Shown piece by piece: positions 16,285 through 25,166 of a DNA stretch of 64,000 nucleotides (position 1 is the stretch's first letter; every line of letters begins with the position of its first letter). The stretch covers positions 351,759 to 415,758 of the forward strand of contig NZ_CVPC01000002.1 of the NCBI RefSeq assembly GCF_001049735.1, given 5' to 3'. The position numbers were made by a program, and so were the translations under genes. Below the pieces are notes generated by a model. The model was not told where the DNA came from. It ran no database searches and saw only the letters and a program-made list of their open reading frames with translations. The stretch is from Nereida ignava (GTDB lineage Bacteria; Pseudomonadota; Alphaproteobacteria; Rhodobacterales; Rhodobacteraceae).

Positions 16285-17043
16285 TCAGGCCACCTCTTCA
16301 GCCAAGATGTCGGCGTAGCCATTTTGCTCAACTTCAAGCGCCAGCTCTGGGCCACCTGTTTTCACAATTCGACCGTTTGCCATGATATGCACAACGTCGG
16401 GTTTGATGTGATCGAGCAAACGTTGGTAGTGCGTAATCACCAAGAACGTGCGCCCTGCGTCACGCAGCGCATTCACGCCTTCCGACACAAGTTTCATCGC
16501 ATCAACATCAAGGCCAGAGTCAGTCTCATCAAGGATGCACATCTTTGGCTCAAGCATTGCCATCTGCAAAATCTCGTTGCGCTTTTTCTCACCACCGGAA
16601 AAGCCCACATTAACAGGACGCTTCAGCATCTCTGCGTCAATTTTGAGCGTTTTGGCTTTCTCGCGCACAACCTTCAAGAAATCACCTGCAGAAAGTTCTT
16701 CCTCACCACGCGCTTTGCGCTGTGCGTTCACCGCTGTGCGCAGAAACGTCATGTTCCCAACACCGGGGATTTCCACAGGATATTGAAACGCCAAAAATAG
16801 ACCAGCCGCAGCACGCTCTTCGGGTTCCATGTCGAGCACATCTTCGCCCTGCAAATGCGCTGAGCCTTCCGTAACCTCATAGCCATCCTTGCCAGACAGC
16901 ACATACGAAAGCGTCGATTTACCAGACCCGTTTGGCCCCATAATCGCGTGCACTTTGCCCGCTTCCAAAGACAGATCAACGCCTTTTAGGATTTGCTTGT
17001 CTTCGTCTTCCAATTTTACGTGCAGGTTCTTGATCTCTAGCAT
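16285..17043 (-). CDS. sufC: Fe-S cluster assembly ATPase SufC
   Basis: 252 residues. Walker A GPNGSGKST near residue 35, SufC-type signature FSGGEKKRNEI near 148, Walker B CILDETDSGLD near 172, and the H-loop ITHYQRLL near 205 are intact. SufC is the soluble ATPase that drives conformational change in the SufBCD scaffold. Separated from sufB by 139 bases, a larger gap than elsewhere in this operon, and followed by sufD after one base. Confidence 0.95.
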   Translation of the reverse strand: MLEIKNLHVKLEDEDKQILKGVDLSLEAGKVHAIMGPNGSGKSTLSYVLSGKDGYEVTEGSAHLQGEDVLDMEPEERAAAGLFLAFQYPVEIPGVGNMTFLRTAVNAQRKARGEEELSAGDFLKVVREKAKTLKIDAEMLKRPVNVGFSGGEKKRNEILQMAMLEPKMCILDETDSGLDVDAMKLVSEGVNALRDAGRTFLVITHYQRLLDHIKPDVVHIMANGRIVKTGGPELALEVEQNGYADILAEEVA

Positions 17044-17182
17044 CGGTAGTGTCCTTCGTATGCGGCTGACCGGTTCAGTTGAAGCAAACTCATTTTTTTA
17101 CTTTAACTACGAACCGTAAGCCTTTGTATTCATGTTTTTAGTAGATCGATATCCACCAAATTAATTCAGAGTAAAGTGCAGG

Positions 17183-18688
17183 TTATCCAACCGACCCTTC
17201 AAGTGAAATGGCAACAAGCGCCTGTGCTTCCATCGCAAATTCCATGGGCAGCGCCTGAAGCACTTCCTTACAGAAACCATTCACGACCAATGCAACCGCC
17301 TCTTCCTCGTCCATACCGCGCTGGCGGCAGTAAAAGAGCTGCTCATCATCGACTTTTGATGTGGTCGCCTCATGCTCAACACGGCTCGAGTTGTTCTTCA
17401 CCTCGATGTACGGCACCGTGTGAGCACCACATTTATCACCGATCAGAAGGCTGTCACACTGGGTATAGTTGCGCGAATTCTTCGCTTTGGGGTGCATCGA
17501 AACCAAACCACGATAGGTATTCTGCGCTTTGCCCGCGCTGATCCCTTTCGACACGATCCGTGACTTGGTGTTCTTGCCCAAGTGCACCATCTTTGTACCA
17601 GTGTCGGCCTGCTGCATGTTGTTGGCAATCGCAATTGAGTAGAACTCACCTTGCGTATCGTTGCCGCGCAAAATGCAGCTTGGGTATTTCCAAGTCACCG
17701 CAGAGCCGGTCTCCACTTGCGTCCACATCACTTTTGCACGGTCGCCACGACAATCGGCGCGCTTGGTCACAAAGTTGTAGATGCCGCCTTTGCCGTCTTC
17801 GTCACCGGGGTACCAGTTCTGAACGGTCGAGTATTTTACTTCCGCGTCTTCTTCGATGACGATCTCAACAACGGCAGCGTGTAACTGTGCTGTGTCACGT
17901 TGTGGCGCCGTGCACCCTTCCAAGTAAGACACGTATGAGCCTTTGTCGGCGATGATCAGTGTGCGCTCAAACTGTCCTGTGTTTTCAGCATTGATCCGGA
18001 AATACGTGCTCAGCTCCATCGGGCAACGCACACCCGGCGGCACGTAAACAAACGAACCATCCGAGAAAACGGCAGAATTGAGCGTCGCGTAATAGTTATC
18101 ACTGACCGGTACGACAGAACCGAGGTACTTCTTCACCAATTCGGGGTGCTCACGAATGGCCTCCGAGATGGAGCAGAATATCACACCAGCTTTGGCAAGC
18201 TCATCCTTAAATGTTGTGCCAACAGAAACACTGTCAAACACCGCATCCACGGCCACTTTACGCTCTTCTTCCGGCGCTTCTACACCAGCGAGCAACGCCT
18301 GTTCCTTCAGCGGAATTCCCAGCTTTTCATATGTCGCCAACAGCTTGGGATCGACCTCATCAAGTGACTTGGGCTTTTCCACCATACTTTTCGGACGCGC
18401 GTAATAGTACTGATCCTGAAAATCGATTTTGGGATAGCTCACCATCGCCCACTCTGGCTCGGTCATCTTTTCCCACCGCTCAAAGGCCTGCAGACGCCAT
18501 TCGGTCATCCACTCGGGCTCTTCGTTCTTTTCAGAGATCAGCTTTACGATATCGGTGTTCACGCCCTTAGGCGCGTATTCCATCTCGATATCCGTGTTCC
18601 AGCCGTATTTATACGTCCCCGACAGCTCTTTGACTGCATCCACAGTTTCCTGATCGACGCCGTCTTTGACTTCTACATCCAAGCTCAT
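17183..18688 (-). CDS. sufB: Fe-S cluster assembly protein SufB
   Basis: Start set at ATG 18688 ([14 protein letters not shown]), preceded by an AGGGAAA; an upstream in-frame start at 18721 is less likely. 501 residues. Conserved segments include YYARPKS near 95, [11 protein letters not shown] near 215, SYLEGCTAP near 260 and the C-terminal [14 protein letters not shown] near 455, which holds a conserved cysteine of the family. SufB is the cluster-bearing half of the SufBC2D scaffold. It lies 70 bases after the NifS/IscS-like desulfurase gene. Confidence 0.95.
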   Translation of the reverse strand: MSLDVEVKDGVDQETVDAVKELSGTYKYGWNTDIEMEYAPKGVNTDIVKLISEKNEEPEWMTEWRLQAFERWEKMTEPEWAMVSYPKIDFQDQYYYARPKSMVEKPKSLDEVDPKLLATYEKLGIPLKEQALLAGVEAPEEERKVAVDAVFDSVSVGTTFKDELAKAGVIFCSISEAIREHPELVKKYLGSVVPVSDNYYATLNSAVFSDGSFVYVPPGVRCPMELSTYFRINAENTGQFERTLIIADKGSYVSYLEGCTAPQRDTAQLHAAVVEIVIEEDAEVKYSTVQNWYPGDEDGKGGIYNFVTKRADCRGDRAKVMWTQVETGSAVTWKYPSCILRGNDTQGEFYSIAIANNMQQADTGTKMVHLGKNTKSRIVSKGISAGKAQNTYRGLVSMHPKAKNSRNYTQCDSLLIGDKCGAHTVPYIEVKNNSSRVEHEATTSKVDDEQLFYCRQRGMDEEEAVALVVNGFCKEVLQALPMEFAMEAQALVAISLEGSVG

Positions 18689-18758
18689 CTCGATTTCCCT
18701 TCCTATGGCCCCGTTTGGCACTCTGTTTTTCAGCGCGCCCCCACGGGGCTTTCGTCGT

Positions 18759-19802
18759 TCATGCAGCGCGTGCGCGCCACTTCTGTTCTGCTTTCAACCA
18801 GGCCTGCGCAAACCGCAGCACCTGACCTTCTGTTGTCTCCGGCCCAAGCGACACACGGATCGCTGAGCTCGCCTCGGTCTCTGAGTAGCCCATCGCCTGC
18901 AACACACCGCTGGCGCGGACTTTGCCGCTGCTGCACGCACTACCGGCAGAAACCGCAAACCCAGCGAGATCCATCGCCATGACCTGTGTCTCGCCCTTCC
19001 AACCGGACGTGATGAAGCAACTCGTATTCGGCAGCCGTTCAAGACCTTTCCCGACACAAATAGTCTGGTTAGCACCGGACGCAAGGGAGTTTTCTAGAAT
19101 AATTCTAAGTTCTGTGATCCGTTCCCAAACACCGTCAGCTAAATCACGCGCTGCTGCCTCGGCCGCAGCCCCGAAACCAGCGATCCCGATTACATTTTCA
19201 GTACCAGACCGCCGCCCCATTTCTTGGCCGCCGCCCTTAATTTGCGCCTGCAGATCAGTTCCTTGCGGAAACACCACTGCGCCGACGCCTTTGGGACCAC
19301 CAAGTTTGTGACCGGAAACCAACCCCATTCGGATGCCCGTCCAGTCAAAGGCAAGCGGCAGCTTCCCGAACCCTTGGGTCAAATCGCTCACCGCAAGACC
19401 AGATGGCAATTTTTGGATCACACCAGTTTCAGAATTGGCAATCTGAACACATGATTGCCCTGCGTTAGACACCTGAACCTGCCCCTCTTTCAGGGGTAAA
19501 TCCGGCGTGACCCAAGCCGCAACCGCGTCATGCTCAATCGGTGCTGCGTGCAAATCCCGCCCTGCAAGCGCAAGTGCGGCGCTTTCTGTGGCAGACGACG
19601 TAAAGACAATATCACTGCCCGCTGCACCAAGTGCATCACTGATCTGCTGGCGGGCGCGCTCTACAATCGCTTTGGCTGCGCGTCCCTCACTATGAACACT
19701 CGATGGATTACCAACCGCATCCATCGCCGCAATCATCGCAGCGCGCGCCTCGGGCCGCAAAGGGGCCGTGGCGTTGTAATCAAGATATGTACGCGGACCC
19801 AT
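18759..19802 (-). CDS. NifS/IscS-like cysteine desulfurase (second desulfurase of the suf operon)
   Basis: 347 residues from ATG 19802; GTG 19805 is equally possible. PLP lysine K166 in [11 protein letters not shown] and catalytic cysteine C290 in [10 protein letters not shown]; the SACSSG loop marks group I (NifS/IscS) desulfurases. It is clearly shorter than the 404-residue E. coli IscS, and the usual ANNEIGT segment reads ANSETGV. It sits directly after iscR, so the operon encodes two different desulfurases, this one and SufS. It probably supplies sulfur for Fe-S assembly or tRNA thiolation. Confidence 0.85.
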   Translation of the reverse strand: MGPRTYLDYNATAPLRPEARAAMIAAMDAVGNPSSVHSEGRAAKAIVERARQQISDALGAAGSDIVFTSSATESAALALAGRDLHAAPIEHDAVAAWVTPDLPLKEGQVQVSNAGQSCVQIANSETGVIQKLPSGLAVSDLTQGFGKLPLAFDWTGIRMGLVSGHKLGGPKGVGAVVFPQGTDLQAQIKGGGQEMGRRSGTENVIGIAGFGAAAEAAARDLADGVWERITELRIILENSLASGANQTICVGKGLERLPNTSCFITSGWKGETQVMAMDLAGFAVSAGSACSSGKVRASGVLQAMGYSETEASSAIRVSLGPETTEGQVLRFAQAWLKAEQKWRARAA

Positions 19803-19808
19803 CACAGC

Positions 19809-20267
19809 TTAGTCGTCCACAACTTCAAACAGGTTTGGCACCGCCGGACACGGCGCAAGCCCGTTGCCCACAACGTCACTAAGCCGCGTTTGGTGCAAAA
19901 ACACATAGACATGCGCGCTCAGCCCTTCCCACAACCGATTGGTCATGCTCTGCGCGCGACTGCCAGACAACCCACCAGAAGCCCCCGCACCTGTGTGTAG
20001 CGCGTTTACCGTCTCATCTACCGCCGCAAGAATATCCACCACCCGAATTTCAGACGCCGCGCGTCCCAAACGGTAGCCCCCACCCGGCCCGCGCACGGAA
20101 CTTACCAGTTCTGCGCGCCGCAACTTCACAAATAACTGCTCCAGATATGGCATCGAGATATCCTGCCGCTTGGCAATTTCACCAAGAGACGTCAGCTGAT
20201 CCGCCGGTTGAAGTGCCAAATCCGCCAGAGCAACCATCGCATAGCGCCCCTTAGTGCTTAATTTCAT
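19809..20267 (-). CDS. iscR: Rrf2-family regulator IscR, single-cysteine type
   Basis: 152 residues. The winged-helix N-terminus (MKLSTKGRYAMVALADLA, SMPYLEQLFVKLRRAELVSSVRGPGGGY) is typical IscR/Rrf2. The three cysteines that hold the 2Fe-2S cluster in E. coli IscR (92, 98, 104) are absent; that loop reads THTGAG-like residues with none, and the only cysteine is C140. The IscR of Rhodobacter sphaeroides is also known as a single-cysteine Fe-S protein that represses iron-sulfur genes. It heads the operon and should regulate it. Confidence 0.88.
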   Translation of the reverse strand: MKLSTKGRYAMVALADLALQPADQLTSLGEIAKRQDISMPYLEQLFVKLRRAELVSSVRGPGGGYRLGRAASEIRVVDILAAVDETVNALHTGAGASGGLSGSRAQSMTNRLWEGLSAHVYVFLHQTRLSDVVGNGLAPCPAVPNLFEVVDD

Positions 20268-20353
20268 GGCAAAATATTCCCAATTGATTGACGATCTAAC
20301 CGTTTGCGCATAGGTCGATAAGACCTGCTTGGCCTACGCCAGATCAGACACAA

Positions 20354-20371
20354 CTTAGAACCGTTCTAAAG
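20354..20371 (-). promoter_or_regulatory. Irr-like iron control element upstream of iscR
   Basis: TTAGAA (20355-20360), CCG, TTCTAA (20364-20369) is a perfect inverted repeat, extended to CTTAGAA/TTCTAAAG on the flanks. It matches the Irr-box/ICE pattern TTTAGAA-N3-TTCTAAA described for alphaproteobacteria. It lies about 90 bases upstream of the iscR start and about 105 bases upstream of the divergent hydrolase, so it could act on either promoter. Confidence 0.6.
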
Positions 20372-20476
20372 TTCTCAACCGGCGGCGTCAATACGCACCC
20401 CGCACTGAGTGAACCGCGAACAGATATCGTCCGAAGCGCACGCAGCCCCGCGGCGCAGCCACATTAAGGGACCCCT

Positions 20477-21130
20477 ATGCCCGAAGTCATTTTCCCTGGC
20501 CCCGAAGGCCGCCTCGAAGGTCGTTACCACCCCCAGAAAGAAAAAGACGCGCCTATTGCTATCGTTCTTCATCCACACCCGCAATTCGGCGGCACGATGA
20601 ACAACAAGGTCGTCTACAACCTGCACTACGCGTTTTACAACATGGGCTTCACGGTCCTGCGGTTTAACTTCCGCGGCGTAGGACGCAGCCAAGGTGAATA
20701 TGACCAAGGGGTCGGCGAGCTGTCAGATGCGGCATCTGCACTGGATTACCTGCAGTCGATGAACAACAACTCCAAACACTGCTGGGTCGCTGGCTTTTCG
20801 TTTGGCGCGTGGATCGGTATGCAGCTGTTGATGCGCCGCCCTGAAATCACGGGGTTCATCTCGGTCTCACCGCCCGCCAATATGTACGACTTCTCGTTCT
20901 TGGCGCCCTGCCCGTCATCTGGCCTGATCATCAACGGTTCAAACGACCGTGTCGCACCACCCGCCGACACCGTGAACCTCGTGAATAAGCTGCACGAACA
21001 AAAAGGCATCACCATCACCCATGATGAGGTGCCGGGCGCTGGTCACTTCTTTGAAGAAGACCACATGGACACACTGATCGATACAACGACCAGCTACGTC
21101 CAACGTCGTTTAACCGAAAACACACGCTAA
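20477..21130 (+). CDS. Alpha/beta hydrolase of the small dienelactone-hydrolase-like type
   Basis: 217 residues. Oxyanion segment LHPHPQFGGTMNN near residue 32, nucleophile elbow GFSFGA (about 115-120, serine in the middle), acid residue in NGSNDRVAPP near 157, and histidine in PGAGHFFEE near 187 form a complete catalytic triad. No signal peptide. This cytoplasmic hydrolase family is often found beside iscR in related bacteria and has no agreed substrate. Transcribed divergently from iscR with the Irr-like site in between. Confidence 0.8.
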   Translation: MPEVIFPGPEGRLEGRYHPQKEKDAPIAIVLHPHPQFGGTMNNKVVYNLHYAFYNMGFTVLRFNFRGVGRSQGEYDQGVGELSDAASALDYLQSMNNNSKHCWVAGFSFGAWIGMQLLMRRPEITGFISVSPPANMYDFSFLAPCPSSGLIINGSNDRVAPPADTVNLVNKLHEQKGITITHDEVPGAGHFFEEDHMDTLIDTTTSYVQRRLTENTR

Positions 21131-21209
21131 AAATTAGGCGCAGCTTTCAACGGCTGCGTCTGCTCCTATACCGTTACCAGTACGATCTTTCCGCCCTAAG
21201 GAACCGCCC

Positions 21210-21452
21210 ATGGACGACCTTCAAAAGATGGCTTCTGAGTTGGCAGCCGAGTGTATCGCCGTCCAAAAAGAAATTGGCGACGAACGGCTTTTCATTCAGG
21301 TCGCATCTGTGTTGGGCGCCTCCTCGCAAACTCTTGAGGAAGCCTTTCTGACCAACGTGCGCACGAAAATGGCCGCTGAAAAAGCCCGCGCGTTTCTTGT
21401 TGAAACTTTGCGCGTCCACCGCGCTTCCACGGATACCAACCCACACACATGA
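21210..21452 (+). CDS. Small helical protein of unknown function
   Basis: 80 residues, almost entirely predicted helix by composition, with charged/hydrophobic heptad-like spacing (MDDLQKMASELAAECIAVQK). The start has AAGGAACC upstream. Its end overlaps the next gene's start by four bases (ATGA), so it is translationally coupled with the double-HD protein and may act with it. No family recognised. Confidence 0.6.
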   Translation: MDDLQKMASELAAECIAVQKEIGDERLFIQVASVLGASSQTLEEAFLTNVRTKMAAEKARAFLVETLRVHRASTDTNPHT

Positions 21453-22645
21453 CCGATGCCACCCACTGGCCAGTTCCTGCGCCGGACACGCCCCATGATC
21501 TTGATCAGCAATTGACGTTCCTGCGCGAGATCGACCGGCTGAAGCAGATCAACCGCAACAACCTTTTGACCACCAATGCGCGCCCTGAAAATACCGCCGA
21601 GCACAGTTGGCACGTAGCACTTCTTGCACTGGTCGCCGCCCCCTATTTCCCCAAACCGGTCGACGTTGACCGCGCGATCGCAATGCTGTTGATCCACGAC
21701 ATTGTTGAGATCGACGCAGGCGACCACCCAATTCATTTGCGTCACGACAACGCCGCAATTGCCGCCAAAGAAGAAGCAGCTGCCACCCGCCTTTTTGGAC
21801 TTTTGCCAGCCGCACAAGGCGCCGCACTTCATACATTGTGGCGCGAATTTGATACTGGCACATCTGACACAGCGGTTTTTGCACGAAGTTGCGATCACCT
21901 TCACCCAGAACTGATGGTAATGACGGGCGCACGCGCCAGTGATGACCATATCCAAATCGGCGTTGATAACCTTGCGACGGGCCGCGCCTCGCGCCTCAAG
22001 CAAACTTGGCCAGCTGCGTATGAGTTACTGGATGCGTTGCACCACGACCAAGCTATAACAGGGCCACTGGCCGACATCACCGCATTCATCCATCAGACAG
22101 ACGCGCTGAAACAAGTCCTACGCGCCACACCCATTTTGAGTGACCCACGGCTGGAAAACTCGGGCGAGCACAGCTGGCATCTCGCCATGTTCGGGCTGAT
22201 CTTGTCAGGTCACGCAACAGATCTTTTGGCAGATACGCAGGCCGCGACAATCATCAAGATGTTGCTTATCCATGATATTGTTGAAGTGGACGTTGGCGAC
22301 ACGCCCATTCACGGTAGCTTTGACGCCGCTGAAATCGAAAGCCAGGAACAAGCCGCCGCTACGCGAATTTTTGGCCTTCTGCCTCACAAGGAAGGCACTG
22401 AGCTGACTGTGCTATGGCAAGAATTTGAAGCCGCCCAAAGCCCCAACGCGATCTTCGCCAAGTCCATTGACCGCGCACAGCCCGTCTTGGCCAATCTTGC
22501 ACAACACGGTGGAACTTGGCCAACCTATCACGTCACGCGCGAACAGCTTGAAGCCCGTGTAGCTGCAAAAATCAAACGCGGCTTTCCCACCCTTTGGAAT
22601 GCAATAAAGCCTGAAATTGATCTCTGGTTTGCCAATAATACTTAG
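21449..22645 (+). CDS. Tandem HD-domain phosphohydrolase (YfbR/HDDC2-like, duplicated)
   Basis: 398 residues made of two homologous halves. First copy: EHSWH at 51-55 and HD at 83-84 in LLIHDIVEIDAGD. Second copy: EHSWH at 240-244 and HD at 275-276 in LLIHDIVEVDVGD. The repeat offset is about 190 residues and each half is the size of a complete YfbR/HDDC2 protein, which are 5'-deoxynucleotidases. The metal-binding His and Asp residues are kept in both copies, so both may be active. Probably a nucleotide phosphohydrolase; the substrate is not readable. Coupled to the small gene upstream. Confidence 0.78.
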   Translation: MTDATHWPVPAPDTPHDLDQQLTFLREIDRLKQINRNNLLTTNARPENTAEHSWHVALLALVAAPYFPKPVDVDRAIAMLLIHDIVEIDAGDHPIHLRHDNAAIAAKEEAAATRLFGLLPAAQGAALHTLWREFDTGTSDTAVFARSCDHLHPELMVMTGARASDDHIQIGVDNLATGRASRLKQTWPAAYELLDALHHDQAITGPLADITAFIHQTDALKQVLRATPILSDPRLENSGEHSWHLAMFGLILSGHATDLLADTQAATIIKMLLIHDIVEVDVGDTPIHGSFDAAEIESQEQAAATRIFGLLPHKEGTELTVLWQEFEAAQSPNAIFAKSIDRAQPVLANLAQHGGTWPTYHVTREQLEARVAAKIKRGFPTLWNAIKPEIDLWFANNT

Positions 22646-22669
22646 CGCGTAGTTGCTTCACTCTTTATT

Positions 22670-22687
22670 AGTATACAATTGCATACT
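22670..22687. promoter_or_regulatory. 18-bp near-palindrome upstream of icd
   Basis: AGTATACAATTGCATACT is an inverted repeat apart from one mismatched pair and lies 88 bases before the icd start. It resembles GntR-type operators (core of the form TGTATACA). The binding protein cannot be told from the window. Confidence 0.35.
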
Positions 22688-22774
22688 ATGCTTTCGTTGG
22701 AAAAGTTTTTGCGCTAACCAAAGCCTGAAACACCCGTTGATTCACGAGCCAGCCAAATTGCAAAGGGCCCAATC

Positions 22775-23983
22775 ATGACCAAAATTAAGGTAGAGAACCC
22801 CGTCGTTGAACTCGATGGCGATGAAATGACACGCATTATCTGGGACTTCATCAAGAAGCAGCTGATCCTGCCGTATCTCGATCTTGATCTGAAATACTAC
22901 GATTTGGGAATGGAAGTACGTGACGAGACCAATGACCAAATCACTATTGATGCAGCAGAAGCCATCAAGAAATACGGCGTCGGCGTCAAATGCGCGACGA
23001 TCACCCCAGATGAGCAACGTGTCGAAGAGTTTGGCCTCAAAAAGATGTGGCGCTCACCCAATGGGACGATCCGCAATATTCTGGGTGGCGTTGTGTTCCG
23101 CGCGCCGATCATTTGCTCAAACGTGCCCCGCCTTGTGCCAGGATGGACGGACCCCATCGTGATTGGCCGTCATGCGTTTGGCGATCAGTACAAGGCTACA
23201 GACTTCCTGATGCCCGGCCCTGGCAAGCTGACAATGAAATTCGTGGGCGAAGACGGCACAGTGATCGAAAAAGATGTCTACGACAGCCCCTCTGCGGGTG
23301 TGGCCATGGGCATGTATAACCTTGATGCATCAATCATTGATTTTGCGCGGGCGTCGTTCAACTACGGGCTGAACCTCGGATGGCCTGTGTATCTGTCGAC
23401 TAAAAATACAATCCTGAAAGCCTATGACGGCCGCTTTAAGGACTTGTTCCAAGAAGTCTTTGACGCAGAGTTTGCCGAAAAATTCAAAGAGGCTGGCATC
23501 TGGTACGAGCACCGCTTGATCGACGACATGGTCGCTTCCGCGATGAAATGGTCAGGCAAATTCGTGTGGGCCTGCAAAAACTACGACGGCGATGTACAGT
23601 CGGACACAGTCGCTCAGGGTTTCGGCTCGCTCGGGTTGATGACCAGTCAATTGATGACGCCGGACGGCAAAATCGTTGAGGCAGAGGCCGCACACGGCAC
23701 CGTCACGCGCCACTTCCGTCAGCACCAAAAGGGCGAAGCAACATCGACCAACTCGATCGCTTCTATCTATGCGTGGACAGGTGGTCTGAAGCACCGCGCG
23801 AAACTCGACAATAACGCGGAACTTATGAAGTTTGTTGAGACGCTCGAAAAAGTAATTGTGGACACGGTTGAATCCGGCTTCATGACCAAAGATTTGGCGC
23901 TGCTGGTTGGTCCGGATCAAAGCTGGCTGACCACAGAAGGGTTCTTGGAAAAGATCGACCAAAACCTCAACGCGGCCATGTAA
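22775..23983 (+). CDS. icd: NADP-dependent isocitrate dehydrogenase
   Basis: 402 residues, the length and sequence type of the eukaryote-like homodimeric NADP enzymes. Recognisable parts are [13 protein letters not shown] near residue 10, [12 protein letters not shown] near 93, the metal-binding aspartates in [11 protein letters not shown] near 247, and the NADP-binding [16 protein letters not shown] near 305. It makes 2-oxoglutarate and NADPH in the TCA cycle. AAAGGG precedes the ATG. Monocistronic by spacing. Confidence 0.96.
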   Translation: MTKIKVENPVVELDGDEMTRIIWDFIKKQLILPYLDLDLKYYDLGMEVRDETNDQITIDAAEAIKKYGVGVKCATITPDEQRVEEFGLKKMWRSPNGTIRNILGGVVFRAPIICSNVPRLVPGWTDPIVIGRHAFGDQYKATDFLMPGPGKLTMKFVGEDGTVIEKDVYDSPSAGVAMGMYNLDASIIDFARASFNYGLNLGWPVYLSTKNTILKAYDGRFKDLFQEVFDAEFAEKFKEAGIWYEHRLIDDMVASAMKWSGKFVWACKNYDGDVQSDTVAQGFGSLGLMTSQLMTPDGKIVEAEAAHGTVTRHFRQHQKGEATSTNSIASIYAWTGGLKHRAKLDNNAELMKFVETLEKVIVDTVESGFMTKDLALLVGPDQSWLTTEGFLEKIDQNLNAAM

Positions 23984-23990
23984 ATGCCTT

Positions 23991-24040
23991 CCCTCACCGT
24001 TGCTAATCTCATGCGCGGCGGTGGGGGCCTTCTTTTGTTT
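23991..24040 (+). terminator. Possible terminator of icd
   Basis: CCCTCACCG (23991-23999) can pair with CGGTGGGGG (24019-24027, one G-T pair) around a 19-base loop, followed by CCTTCTTTTGTTT. It starts eight bases after the icd stop. The long loop weakens the call. Confidence 0.4.
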
Positions 24041-24141
24041 ATAAATATCCAGACAAGTAGCCTTTCCCACTGGTTGACCCCTCGTCCAATCTCGCTATCA
24101 CCGTTAGCTAAAGTTCTTCGTAACGCGGTGAGGCGAGCCAT

Positions 24142-24720
24142 ATGATCCAACGGTTGTACAATTGGACTTTGTCCATGGCCGAGCACCCTCACGCGCTTTG
24201 GGTACTCGCACTTGTGTCTTTCGTGGAAAGTTCGATCTTTCCCATTCCCCCCGATATTTTGATGATCCCGATGATCCTTGCTGCCCCGTCACGGGCGTTT
24301 GTGATTGCAGGTGTTGCACTTGTCTCATCGGTTTTGGGCGGCCTCTTAGGGTATGCAATCGGGGCACTGGCCTTTGACACCGTCGGACAACCGATTTTGC
24401 AGGCCTTGGGCAAGGCCGATAGCATGGAAGCCTTCAATGGCCGCTTTAATGACGTCGGGTTCTGGGCGGTTCTCATCGCGGGGATCACGCCTTTCCCCTA
24501 CAAAGTCATCACGATCATGTCGGGCTGGACTGCGATGCCGTTGGGCACATTCATCGTCACATCGATTATCGCACGCGGACTGCGCTTTTTCATCGTCGCG
24601 GCACTGTTGTGGAAATTTGGCGCCCCTATCAAAACCTTCATCGAAAAGCGGCTACCGTTGATGTTCACACTCTTTGTCGTGGTTTTGATTGGCGGCGTTT
24701 ATGCGGTGAAATTTCTATGA
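24142..24720 (+). CDS. YqaA-type SNARE-associated (DedA-superfamily) membrane protein
   Basis: 192 residues. The segment ALVSFVESSIFPIPPDILMI (about 27-46) is the conserved re-entrant motif of YqaA/DedA proteins, with E32 and the proline pair. Further membrane segments lie near 52-75, 110-130 and 165-190; GITPFPYKVITIMSGW near 115 holds the conserved F/Y-K pair. DedA-superfamily proteins act in the inner membrane, several as lipid carriers. Overlaps the DsbB-like gene by four bases. Confidence 0.8.
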   Translation: MIQRLYNWTLSMAEHPHALWVLALVSFVESSIFPIPPDILMIPMILAAPSRAFVIAGVALVSSVLGGLLGYAIGALAFDTVGQPILQALGKADSMEAFNGRFNDVGFWAVLIAGITPFPYKVITIMSGWTAMPLGTFIVTSIIARGLRFFIVAALLWKFGAPIKTFIEKRLPLMFTLFVVVLIGGVYAVKFL

Positions 24721-25166
24721 AGCGTCTTAGTTTGATCGCGGCGGGTGGTTCACTCGCGCTTATGGTTGCGGCCTATGGCTTTCAGCATTTTGGCGGGCTC
24801 GCACCTTGCAAAATGTGCCTGTGGCAACGCTGGCCACATGCTGCCGCAATCGTGTTGGGCGGCTTGATGTTGATTTTCCCCGCACGCGTTATTGCATGGC
24901 TCGGTGCACTTGCTGCTGCGACCACCTCCGCGATTGGATTTTATCACTCAGGCGTAGAGCAAAAGTGGTGGGAAGGCCCATCAAGTTGCACTGGTGGCGG
25001 TCTGTCGGGCTTGTCGGGCAATGCACTGCTGGATCCCAACGCCGCCGGCAAAGTGGTGATGTGCGATGACATCGCATGGGTGTTTCTTGGGCTATCAATG
25101 CCTACTTGGAACGGCATCGTGAGCCTTGCACTTGCGCTGATTTGGGTGGCTGCAGCCCGCCGCTAA
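24717..25166 (+). CDS. DsbB-family disulfide bond formation protein
   Basis: Start set at ATG 24717, overlapping the previous stop as ATGA. 149 residues with four membrane segments. The first redox pair is in APCKMCLWQRWPH (about 29-41), the CxxC-W-QRW signature of DsbB. The second cysteine pair lies in the periplasmic loop (SSCTGGG near 89 and VMCDD near 115). It re-oxidises a DsbA-type thiol oxidase and passes electrons to quinone. No dsbA gene is in the window. Confidence 0.85.
   Translation: MKRLSLIAAGGSLALMVAAYGFQHFGGLAPCKMCLWQRWPHAAAIVLGGLMLIFPARVIAWLGALAAATTSAIGFYHSGVEQKWWEGPSSCTGGGLSGLSGNALLDPNAAGKVVMCDDIAWVFLGLSMPTWNGIVSLALALIWVAAARR

Noticed and set aside
21139..21158. GCGCAGC/GCTGCGT hairpin after the hydrolase as terminator
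   Set aside because: Short stem and no T-run follow it.
21296..22003. Minus-strand frame (235 residues) opposite the double-HD gene
   Set aside because: Shadow of a well-supported gene with conserved motifs on the plus strand.
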